This document shows positions 10,801 through 16,870 of a stretch of 64,000 bases of DNA, piece after piece. The position numbers were made by a program, and so were the translations under genes. Within the stretch, counting starts at the first letter, position 1; every line of letters starts with the position of its first letter. The notes below the pieces were generated by a model. It was given only the letters and a program-made list of their open reading frames with translations, was not told the DNA's origin and made no database searches. This DNA is from Orlajensenia leifsoniae (GTDB lineage: Bacteria > Actinomycetota > Actinomycetes > Actinomycetales > Microbacteriaceae), in contig NZ_SPQZ01000006.1 in the NCBI RefSeq assembly GCF_004570845.1, positions 124,001 through 188,000 of the forward strand, read 5' to 3'.

Positions 10801-10954
10801 CGAAGGTCGGCTTGACGTCGCCGACGATGCCGAACGTGACGATGGACTCGAGGAACGGCACCGTGTCCTTGAACGACGTGCCGCTCATCTCGCCGAGGCG
10901 GGAATTGGCGAAGGCTTCGATTCCGTTGAGGAATCCGGTTCCGATGTCGGTCAT
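7865..10954 (-). CDS. Large DUF6603-like protein, first gene of operon
   Basis: A 1029-residue protein. The frame extends about 56 codons further upstream, but that part is Arg/Pro-rich and atypical, so I chose the ATG at 10954 (MTDIGTGFLNG). The N-terminal 150 residues are helical and Lys/Ala-rich, with pieces such as FEKLKADIKAAVALVEPIAK. The body (roughly 300-800) is rich in alternating hydrophobic beta-strand pattern with many Gly residues, including GFTLNGIGGILAINRGLDL and FGPIVELGWG. This matches what I remember of DUF6603, a large beta-rich domain of unknown function. No signal peptide is present. It leads the operon with the two giant proteins downstream. Function unknown; a structural or shell/tube role is speculation. 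Confidence 0.85.
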   Translation of the reverse strand: MTDIGTGFLNGIEAFANSRLGEMSGTSFKDTVPFLESIVTFGIVGDVKPTFEKLKADIKAAVALVEPIAKAIKKQTDLIAKMVKESADDIDKDDFDVDTASRVAVRLGMALAAMDEAFNIVAKELAKKADGTVDETIRSGLMDLWNPWAQPFKDLGAGSGKLLDSFGSTVLGVQNLTKKLGDVLVLDRTGGTFLLAAKLQNLGPVTLGAMTLDKVSFEAFLQFSDREIANPTAEEETSLLERDGKWFIGDVAILGLRMQTMLEPGLTKDPLLSKVMPGSQEPKTTTLTTISIDTGQGVYLGDGRGNERAVLPVRFSFPGVELREVAFGLRRNEARDVTGFELTTSIAAKLGDAVGLQIVGTGFIVALNGDVEQQAIFDIPVSPRWPDAIGLRVKAGPVTGGGFIQRVERTYKVDGQDVKRIEFGGVVQLQILKFGVSAIVILSPDPFSLVLVIGVRFPVAIDLSMGFTLNGIGGILAINRGLDLEALRSGMKEHILDKMLFPDNPVAEAPKLLDKVANVFPPKDGGFVFGPIVELGWGSQAKFVEMKLGVVLALPDPMIVILGSLRVRVPTKEAPITDIRADVFVAITPDYLLLFASMRDSTVAGIKISGDLGLYIQWSGSGAFEFSVGGFHPEYEKLTGGKPKLGDMDRVTIDLSPSKAISFVIKAYFAITAGSVMLGVDGRLNADFAVISAKAWLTLDMIFIWAPRFAFTISIEVGVEVELFGCTLCSIVFRGSLEGTKPFRLAGHIKVDVWFLPTFDEDLGPVEWGEQPAPILTKVDALQIAAKAMNEDDAWKVQLPDHAAQLVTLAEVDDIDGRIAHPLAGVEVSQTQVPFGVKIARIGSAPVAADMVTIGTPTSTPDSGLVGAVSELKTAFAPGQFFELEGEGLLARSGFEDMTGGCRIAAATTPKVGTATPAKVAYRTYVRNPDEPGSLIEFAGKFGVYASSYATKTNVGRAVAEVGNPYSQPKPPNAGVTVSDKGTSTIADAVTGAALVAGLGELSATQAALVTAAVNSASAASATRLIVKG

Positions 10955-11126
10955 CGTGTCCCACTGTGCGGTGCGGGCGCTTCGTGGCGGCGTGCGTGCC
11001 GTGACGCCTGGCTTCCTGGTGTGCGTGCGCCCGCGACGGTGCGGGCGAATCGGCTCCGGGCGAGCGATCGGGCGGGTGGAAGCTCGACGCGCGGGCGGAG
11101 GACGCCCGAACACAGCGGGCATCGCG

Positions 11127-11155
11127 AGAATTCAGTTTGTTCGGGAGGCAGTCAA
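11127..11155 (-). promoter_or_regulatory. Candidate promoter of giant-protein operon
   Basis: On the minus strand TTGACT (11150-11155) is followed after 17 bp by AATTCT (11127-11132). The -35 matches the housekeeping consensus well and the -10 is weak. It would leave a leader of about 170 nt before the ATG at 10954. Confidence 0.35.
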
Positions 11156-11294
11156 CGACGCGAAGGGGCGGAAGCTGACGACTGATCTGCAGCCGACTAT
11201 AGACCCGGCGCGGGGCGCGCTTCTAGGGGCAGACCCCTGACCTCGGTTCGCCGAGAACCGCGTGGAGCGACCGTCCGAAGCGCGCGGGCACACC

Positions 11295-11321
11295 TGTCGA
11301 AATCGCGCAGCCGGCATCGAC
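11295..11321 (+). promoter_or_regulatory. Candidate ECF42-type promoter (TGTCGA-N17-CGAC)
   Basis: TGTCGA at 11295-11300 and CGAC at 11318-11321 are separated by 17 bp and lie about 55 bp upstream of the GTG start of the DGPF gene. As I recall, ECF42 sigma factors recognise TGTCGA in the -35 and CGA/CGT in the -10 region of their own DGPF-sigma operons. That would make this operon autoregulated. Confidence 0.6.
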
Positions 11322-11374
11322 ATACTGATGGGAACGCCATCCGGGTTCCCGAATCCCAGCGCAAGGAGTGGACC

Positions 11375-11746
11375 GTGAAGTACCTCATCCTCATCAAGAG
11401 CAACCCCGAGTGGGCCGGCGCCTTCGCCTCGTTCACGCCGGAGCAGCAGGCCGAGGGCATGGCCCTCTACGAGCAGCTGTTCGCGGACCTGCAGGAGTCG
11501 GGCGAGCTCGTCGACGCCGAGCAGCTCGCGGCCCCCGAGACCGCGCGCGTCGTGAGCGTCGGCGCCGATGGCCCCGTCGCCAGTGACGGCCCGTTCATCG
11601 AGGCCAAGGAGTGGTTCGGCGGCTACTACATCGTCGACGTCGCCTCACTCGACCGTGCCGTCGAGATCGCCGGGCGCCTGCCCGAGGCCCAGGGCGGCAT
11701 GGTGTCTGTGCATCCGGTCATGGCCAACGCCGGCATGGAGCTCTGA
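11375..11746 (+). CDS. DGPF (YCII-related) domain protein
   Basis: A 123-residue protein starting at GTG 11375, with AAGGAG at 11363-11368 giving ideal spacing. It begins MKYLILIKSN and contains the DGPF motif followed by IEAKEWFGGYYIVD, the hallmark of the YCII-related DGPF family (small ferredoxin-fold proteins). Genes of this family are the standard partner of ECF42 sigma factors, and here the sigma gene follows after 16 bp. The biochemical role of DGPF proteins is not established; some data on the sigma group link it to antibiotic and stress phenotypes. Expression is probably controlled by the downstream sigma factor through the TGTCGA-type promoter. Confidence 0.93.
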   Translation: MKYLILIKSNPEWAGAFASFTPEQQAEGMALYEQLFADLQESGELVDAEQLAAPETARVVSVGADGPVASDGPFIEAKEWFGGYYIVDVASLDRAVEIAGRLPEAQGGMVSVHPVMANAGMEL

Positions 11747-11762
11747 CCACCTCCGGCCGCTG

Positions 11763-12983
11763 ATGACCGACATCGAACGGATGCTGCGGGCCGCCGCCCC
11801 GTCGGCCCTCGCGATCCTCGTGCGTCGCACCCGCGACTTCGAGGCGAGCGAGGACGCGATGCAGGAGGCGTTGCTCGCGGCATCCGTTCAGTGGCGGACC
11901 GACCCACCCGAGAACCCGCGCGCCTGGCTCGTGACGGTCGCCCACCGCCGCTATGTCGAGCAGGTGCGCAGCGAGGTCGCCAGGCGTCGTCGCGAAGAGG
12001 GCGTGTTCGATCTGGAGCCGCCTGGCGACGCCGTGCCGTCGCGCGACGATTCCCTCACCCTGTTCCTGCTGTGCTGTCACCCGGCGCTGCCCCTGCCGGC
12101 GCAGGTCGCCCTGACGCTGCGCGCTGTCGGAGGCCTCACGACCGCCGAGATCGCCCGAGGGCTGCTCACGCCCGAGGCGACGATCGGACAACGCATCTCG
12201 CGGGCGAAGACGCGCATCCGGGCCAGCGGCTCGGAGTTCCGGATGCCCTCGGACGACGAGTTGGGTGACCGGATCGCCGCTGTCTGCGCCGTGCTCTACC
12301 TCGTATTCACCGAGGGGCATACAGCGACGGGCGGGGAGTCGCTCACGCGAGTCGACCTGTCGTCCGAGGCCATCCGGCTGGCGAGGCAGCTGCAGACCGC
12401 CACGCCGGTGACTGCACCGTGGCGAGGGGAGGTGGCGGGATTGCTCGCTCTCATGCTCCTGACGGAATGTCGACGTGCTGCGCGCATCCGCTTCGACATC
12501 GACGGCGGTCCCGGCATTCTCGTGCCGCTCGCCGACCAGGATCGCTCGCTCTGGGACCGAGCACTCATCGACGAGGGCGTCGAGCTGGTGACGGGCGTGC
12601 TCGAGTCGGCCCCGGCCGGGCCGTATCAGTTGCAGGCAGCGATCGCCGCCGTACACGACGAGGCGCCATCGACGGCCGACACCGACTGGCCGGAGATCCT
12701 CGGGCTCTACGAGCTCCTGCGCCGCATCGCGCCGGGCCCGATGGTGGAGCTCAACTGGGTGGTGGTGATGGCCATGGTGTGGGGCGCCGACGTCGGGCTG
12801 CGCGAGCTCGAGACGGTCGCGCTCGAGCCGGCGTTGGCCGGACACTTCAGGGTGCATGCCGTGAGGGCTCATCTTCTGGAGCTGTCGGGGGCGACGGATG
12901 CCGCCCGCGCCGAGTTCGCGACGGCGGCGCGGCTCGCGCTCAACGCCGCCGAGCGCCGCTACCTGGAGGGCAAGGCCGGCTGA
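11763..12983 (+). CDS. ECF42-like RNA polymerase sigma factor with C-terminal extension
   Basis: A 406-residue protein starting at ATG 11763. Residues 1-75 carry a sigma region 2 (SEDAMQEALLAA, PENPRAWLVTVAHRRYVEQ). Residues 100-160 carry region 4 with a helix-turn-helix (GLTTAEIARGLLTPEATIGQRISRAK). A long C-terminal helical extension of about 240 residues follows, with AVCAVLYLVFTEGH just after sigma 4, as in ECF42 sigma factors. These work without an anti-sigma factor, the extension being needed for activity. Co-transcribed with the DGPF gene. Expected to direct RNA polymerase to promoters like that at 11295. Which signal activates it is unknown. Confidence 0.93.
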   Translation: MTDIERMLRAAAPSALAILVRRTRDFEASEDAMQEALLAASVQWRTDPPENPRAWLVTVAHRRYVEQVRSEVARRRREEGVFDLEPPGDAVPSRDDSLTLFLLCCHPALPLPAQVALTLRAVGGLTTAEIARGLLTPEATIGQRISRAKTRIRASGSEFRMPSDDELGDRIAAVCAVLYLVFTEGHTATGGESLTRVDLSSEAIRLARQLQTATPVTAPWRGEVAGLLALMLLTECRRAARIRFDIDGGPGILVPLADQDRSLWDRALIDEGVELVTGVLESAPAGPYQLQAAIAAVHDEAPSTADTDWPEILGLYELLRRIAPGPMVELNWVVVMAMVWGADVGLRELETVALEPALAGHFRVHAVRAHLLELSGATDAARAEFATAARLALNAAERRYLEGKAG

Positions 12984-13003
12984 GCCGCCCACTCGCCCAC
13001 CCC

Positions 13004-13042
13004 TCGCTCGCTGAGGGCCGAGCGCAGCGACCGCCCGAAGCG
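13004..13042 (+). repeat. Dispersed intergenic repeat, type I
   Basis: One direct copy of a roughly 38-bp element beginning TCGCTCGCTGAGGGCCGAGC and ending CCGCCCGAAGCG. It lies between the sigma gene and hcp. Further copies are at 16830, 31187 (inverted) and 34653. Confidence 0.85.
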
Positions 13043-13151
13043 ATGAAGCGGGCCTGCACCCTTGCGCGCTGCACCGCTGCGGGCGTGGGATGGGTCTCGC
13101 GATGCGCCACCCGACGCACCTGCACCTGCACCTGCCAGAAGGAGCGTTCTC

Positions 13152-13649
13152 ATGACCAGTCCCATGTTCTTGAAGCTCGCCGGCATCACCGGCGAGAGCG
13201 TCGATGCCGAGCATCCTGACGAGATCGAGATGCTCTCGTGGAGTTGGGGCGCATCGAACCCCGGTGGCGGAGGATTCGGAGGTGGTGGCGGCGGTGTCGG
13301 GCGGGCCGGCAAGGTGACGTTCCAGGACTTCCACTTCACGCATCACGTCGATGCGGCATCCGCCGGTCTGCTACTCGCCTGTGCCACCGGCAAGCACAGC
13401 CCCGATGCCGTGTTCGCGGCGCGGCGACCGGGCGAGAGTCCGTCGCAGTACCTGGTGGTGCGCTTTCGAGATGTGATGGTGACGTCTGTCTCGGGCGCAG
13501 GTGCCGCGACGGACGACGCGTCCCTGGAGAGTGTGAGCCTCGTCTACGACGCGGTGAGCTTCGAGTACAGCAGGCAGATGCCCGACGGGTCGCTGGCTCC
13601 GGCCTCGGTGTTCCAGTGGGACGTGGCGGCCAACCACGAGGGCTTCTGA
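13152..13649 (+). CDS. Hcp-like type VI tube protein (orphan)
   Basis: A 165-residue protein starting at ATG 13152 behind AGAAGGAG with 7-nt spacing. It has the Hcp (DUF796) layout: an N-terminal strand with FLKLAGITGES, then EIEMLSWSWGASNP, a Gly-rich loop (GGGGFGGGGGGVGR, residues 37-50), then KVTFQDFHFTHHVDAASAGL and a C-terminal VSFEYSRQ strand. Hcp forms hexameric rings that stack into the inner tube of contractile injection machines. No sheath, baseplate, VgrG or ATPase gene is seen in the window. Actinobacteria have Hcp-like proteins of unknown role outside classical T6SS. It sits 2.2 kb from the start of the giant-protein operon, on the opposite strand, with the sigma pair in between. 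Confidence 0.9.
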   Translation: MTSPMFLKLAGITGESVDAEHPDEIEMLSWSWGASNPGGGGFGGGGGGVGRAGKVTFQDFHFTHHVDAASAGLLLACATGKHSPDAVFAARRPGESPSQYLVVRFRDVMVTSVSGAGAATDDASLESVSLVYDAVSFEYSRQMPDGSLAPASVFQWDVAANHEGF

Positions 13650-13688
13650 CTGGTGACAGCGGATGCGGTCGGGGCGTAGCGTGGCGCC

Positions 13689-14081
13689 ATGGCCGACTGG
13701 GACGAGGTGCGACGGCTCACGCTCGAGCTGCCCGACACGACCGAGGCCGTGAGTTGGGGCAGCGCGCACTGGCGGGTGCACGACAAGGGCTTCGTGTGGG
13801 AGAGGCCGTTGCGCAAGAAGGAACTCGTGCACCTCGGACTCGCCGAGCAGACCGAGCCCGTGCTCGGCGCGCGGGTCGAGGAGGAGGCGACCAAGCTCGC
13901 GCTGCTCGAGGAGGACCCGGCCGTGTTCTTCACCACTCCGCACTTCGTCGACTTCCCGGCGATCCTGGTGTGGCTCGATCGCATCCCGCAGCGCCGCCTC
14001 GAGGAGCTCGTGGTCGAGGCCTGGTTCGCTGTGGCGCCGCCCAAGCTGGCGAAGGGCTGGCTGGCGGCGCATCCGGACTGA
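13689..14081 (+). CDS. MmcQ/YjbR family protein
   Basis: A 130-residue protein starting at ATG 13689, 39 bp after hcp. It begins with a WDEVRRLTLELPDTTEAVSWG motif, then HWRVHDKGFVWERPLRKKE, and ends with AKGWLAAHP. This is the typical pattern and length of the MmcQ/YjbR-like family (cytosolic, double-wing fold, DNA binding proposed but unproven in most members). The function here is unknown. It is followed by a strong hairpin and ends convergently with the subtilase gene. Confidence 0.9.
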   Translation: MADWDEVRRLTLELPDTTEAVSWGSAHWRVHDKGFVWERPLRKKELVHLGLAEQTEPVLGARVEEEATKLALLEEDPAVFFTTPHFVDFPAILVWLDRIPQRRLEELVVEAWFAVAPPKLAKGWLAAHPD

Positions 14082-14085
14082 CGAA

Positions 14086-14113
14086 ACGGGGCCGACCCGA
14101 AGGTCGACCCCGT
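14086..14113. terminator. Bidirectional hairpin terminator
   Basis: A 12-bp stem with one mismatch (14086-14097 pairing with 14102-14113) and loop CGAA lies between convergent genes. No strong U tract is present, as is common in high-GC actinobacteria. Confidence 0.7.
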
Positions 14114-14146
14114 ACCCGTCACGGCTGACTCAGGAGGTCAGCGCTC

Positions 14147-15910
14147 TCAGTGCCCCACGGCGCGCAGCGCGTTGACGATGCCGGATCCGTAGAACCCGTT
14201 CTTCGCCTTCGTGCCCTCGCAGGTGTGGGTGTCGGTCACCACGGCACCGGTGGGCAGCGTCCGCGTGTAGGTGAACGCAGCCGGTACCGGGCAGGCCGTG
14301 GCGACGGCGCTCTGCTTGAGCCGCGCCTCCACCAACTGGGCCGGCAGGTACTTTCCGCCCCGGATGATGTCGGGCAGGCCGTACTTGCTCACGATGAGCG
14401 CGGCGACTCCGACGGCGTGCGGCGATGCCATCGACGTGCCCTGCAGGTACTGGTAGTACCCGCAGGTGGTGCCGGCTGCATCGCAACTCTTGACCGCCCA
14501 CGGAACGACCACGTTGCCGGCGTCATCGATCGCGCCCTCCGACGCCGCGAGAGCGGCCGGGTAGGCGGCCAGGATGCCACCCGCGTAGTCGCGCGTGCCT
14601 GCCGGGGTGTCGTAGACGTCGCCACCGGGAGCCGCGACATCGACGTAGCCGTTGCCGTAGTCGGAGTAGTACGCCTTGCGCTTCGTCTGGCCCGTGCTGC
14701 TGACCGCGACCACGCCCTTGCCCTCGGACGGCATCGAGACGCAGCTCGCGGGGTCGAGGAGGTCACGCGTGTAGGCGACCTCGCCGGGAACGTCGGCGAA
14801 GTCGGGGCTGCCGGCATCCGTCATCGCCTTGGTGTAATCGGTGGCGCCGTTGCCCGCGGCCGCGATCAGCGTCACGCCGCGCAGGCGTGCGAAGTCGAGC
14901 GCGCGCTGCATGGCCGTGATGATGGTGCGCTGCTCCTGCTGGTCGGCGGGGGAGTCCGCCGAGTTGTTCGTGCAGTTGAACAGCCACGGGTCGACGTAGT
15001 AGCTCATGTTGACGACGTCGACGCCGATCTTGCCGGCGTAGGTGAGGGCGTCGAGCGACGGCTGCAGGAAGAAGTATCCCGAGTCCTGACCGGCACGCAG
15101 GTTCACCAGCGACACGTTCGGAGCGACGCCGGCGATGCCGATGCCGTTGATGGGCGAGCCGATGGTGGAGGCGACGTGGGTTCCGTGGCCGTTCTCATCG
15201 ACGTCGGACGGGTCGGTGCACGACTGATCGGGCTCCTCCTCGCACGGCCCATCGATCGTGGCGCCGTTGGCGTCGACGGGGATGTCGACGGTGAAGTTGC
15301 GGCTGCGCTTCGCATCGAAGTTCGGTGCGATGTCGGGATGCGCTCCATCGACGCCGGTGTCGAGGATGCCCACGAGCACCTTCTTGCTGCCCTTCTCGTA
15401 CTTGTACGAGCCGTCGGGCGTCGCGCCGATCTGCTTCATGTCCCATTGCAGCGATGCCAGTGGTTCCACGGCGGCCGCACCCTTCTTGGCGGCGGCGACC
15501 TTCGGCGCCGTGGCGGTGCCGGCTGTGGCGCGCACCTCGGCCTCGGCCTCGTCGAGCTTCTTCGCGTCGCCCGAGGCTGAGCGGGCTTCAGGCACGTCGG
15601 CGACGACGCGGTTCTGCGCCGTTCCCTCGATGACTCCCTGGGCTGCGGCATCCGCCACGAAGTCGGCATCGGTCGTGCGCACCGTGGCCACGCCGACGTC
15701 GGTGTTCTCGGAGACGATGGTGCCACCGGCCGCTGTCACCGCGGCTGCGGCGTCGGCCTTCGAGGTGCCCTCGGCGAAGAGGACGACGAACTCCTGCTCG
15801 CCCGTCACCTCACCTGCCTCGGACGTGACCGCACTCGCCGGAACGGCTGCCAGAGCCGTGAGGGCGAGTGCGATGGTCGATGTCACTGCGATGGTTCTCA
15901 ATCTGCGCAT
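14147..15910 (-). CDS. Secreted S8 family serine peptidase (subtilase)
   Basis: A 587-residue protein starting at ATG 15910. A signal peptide (RRLRTIAVTSTIALALTAL, cleavage near ASA at 25-27) is followed by a propeptide-like inhibitor region (about 38-130). The catalytic domain has the triad Asp184 (ILDTGVDGAHPD), His242 (ENGHGTHVAS) and Ser493 (GTSMASPHAVG). Asn316-type oxyanion segments (AAAGNG) are also present. It is expected to be an extracellular protease matured by propeptide cleavage. No sortase motif or C-terminal anchor is seen. Cysteines in the catalytic domain suggest disulfides. Its substrate is unknown. Confidence 0.95.
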   Translation of the reverse strand: MRRLRTIAVTSTIALALTALAAVPASAVTSEAGEVTGEQEFVVLFAEGTSKADAAAAVTAAGGTIVSENTDVGVATVRTTDADFVADAAAQGVIEGTAQNRVVADVPEARSASGDAKKLDEAEAEVRATAGTATAPKVAAAKKGAAAVEPLASLQWDMKQIGATPDGSYKYEKGSKKVLVGILDTGVDGAHPDIAPNFDAKRSRNFTVDIPVDANGATIDGPCEEEPDQSCTDPSDVDENGHGTHVASTIGSPINGIGIAGVAPNVSLVNLRAGQDSGYFFLQPSLDALTYAGKIGVDVVNMSYYVDPWLFNCTNNSADSPADQQEQRTIITAMQRALDFARLRGVTLIAAAGNGATDYTKAMTDAGSPDFADVPGEVAYTRDLLDPASCVSMPSEGKGVVAVSSTGQTKRKAYYSDYGNGYVDVAAPGGDVYDTPAGTRDYAGGILAAYPAALAASEGAIDDAGNVVVPWAVKSCDAAGTTCGYYQYLQGTSMASPHAVGVAALIVSKYGLPDIIRGGKYLPAQLVEARLKQSAVATACPVPAAFTYTRTLPTGAVVTDTHTCEGTKAKNGFYGSGIVNALRAVGH

Positions 15911-16197
15911 GTCTATCCTGACGTCGTAGTAGGAGTGCGCGCCGGTGGACTCCGGCGTATGAGTCGCGATGATTCCACCGCTTCATCGCAGCCTGCAAGG
16001 GTCGGGAGCCAAGAACGTCGATGTCCCACAAACGGGTGACATGAAACCGCAGATCCTGCGATGAGAGAGCCGGGATGGTGTAGTCGCGCGCAGCATCCGC
16101 AGAGGCCTGTTCGACGGCCGTGTCGATTCCGCTGCGGCCCGTTCGACGTCATGATGAGACGGATGCTCCGCCTCACGCAGAACGACAGGGAACCCAC

Positions 16198-16764
16198 ATG
16201 CGCACGCTCATCGTCACCGAATTCATCTCCCTCGACGGAGTCATCGACTCCCCCGGCGGAGGCACCCACCCGCGGGCCGGGTGGACGTTTAAAGAGGTTC
16301 CCTTCGTCGCCGAGGCCTACGAGATCAAGGGCACCGAGCAGCTCGAGGCCGGCGCCATGCTCATGGGTCGCGTGAGCTACGAGGAGTTCGCGCCGGTGTG
16401 GCCGAGCATGGTCGAGGACTTCGCCCAGTACAACGCGATGCCCAAGTACGTCGTGTCGACGACGTTGACCGAGGAGCCGACGTGGAACAACACGTCGATC
16501 GTGCGGTCGCTCGACGACGTGGCGGACCTGAAGCAGGGCGATGGCGGACCGATCATCGTGCACGGGAGCGCGACGCTGGCGCAGGGCCTGGCCGCGGCCG
16601 GGCTCGTCGACCGCTACCACCTGCTCGTGTTCCCGGTGCTGCTGGGCGCGGGCAAGCGGCTGTTCGCCGACGACGCCGGGGCGCAGTTCGCGAAGCTCGA
16701 GCTCGTGGAACAGGCGGCCTACGAGAACGGGATCATCAAGGCCGTGTACGACGTGGTGCGGTAG
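16198..16764 (+). CDS. RibD C-terminal / dihydrofolate reductase family protein
   Basis: A 188-residue protein. I chose the ATG at 16198 (MRTLIVTEFISLDGVID), which aligns with the family start; a longer in-frame upstream extension is unlikely. It shows the RibD_C/DHFR-like features SLDGVIDSPGG, AGAMLMGRVSYEEF, IVHGSATLAQGL and FPVLLGAGKRLF. Such proteins are NADPH-dependent reductases or homologues, often of unknown substrate and not the essential folate enzyme. It stands alone, diverging from the subtilase gene, with a repeat cluster downstream. Confidence 0.93.
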   Translation: MRTLIVTEFISLDGVIDSPGGGTHPRAGWTFKEVPFVAEAYEIKGTEQLEAGAMLMGRVSYEEFAPVWPSMVEDFAQYNAMPKYVVSTTLTEEPTWNNTSIVRSLDDVADLKQGDGGPIIVHGSATLAQGLAAAGLVDRYHLLVFPVLLGAGKRLFADDAGAQFAKLELVEQAAYENGIIKAVYDVVR

Positions 16765-16778
16765 GAGCCCGCTCGGGG

Positions 16779-16868
16779 CGCTTCGACCGCCGACTGCGTC
16801 GGGGCCTCAGCGAGCGGGTCCTGAGTTCCTGCTCGCTGAGGGCCGAGCGAAGCGACCGCCCGAAGCGC
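16779..16868. repeat. Paired dispersed repeats: inverted type II followed by type I
   Basis: 16779-16816 is an inverted copy of the type II element (the form seen directly at 31136 and 41577), and 16830-16868 a direct copy of type I. Together they can fold, since CCTCAGCGAGC pairs with GCTCGCTGAGG. The pair lies between the reductase and the convergent GH42 gene and may act as a transcription terminator. Confidence 0.8.
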
Positions 16869-16870
16869 TT

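Larger units (their letters stand above)
10955..11374. other. 420-bp divergent intergenic region
   Basis: This region separates the giant-protein operon (minus) from the DGPF/sigma pair (plus). It carries a possible sigma-70-like promoter for the minus operon near 11127-11155, an ECF42-like promoter for the plus genes at 11295-11321, and a partial copy of the dispersed repeat at about 11264-11282. I see no convincing gene in it. Confidence 0.6.

Noticed and set aside
4537-11185. Plus-strand frames of over 1100 codons, one with DDRAVDD repeats
   Set aside because: Antisense translation of the giant genes; the repeats are the reverse reading of the GPVID array.
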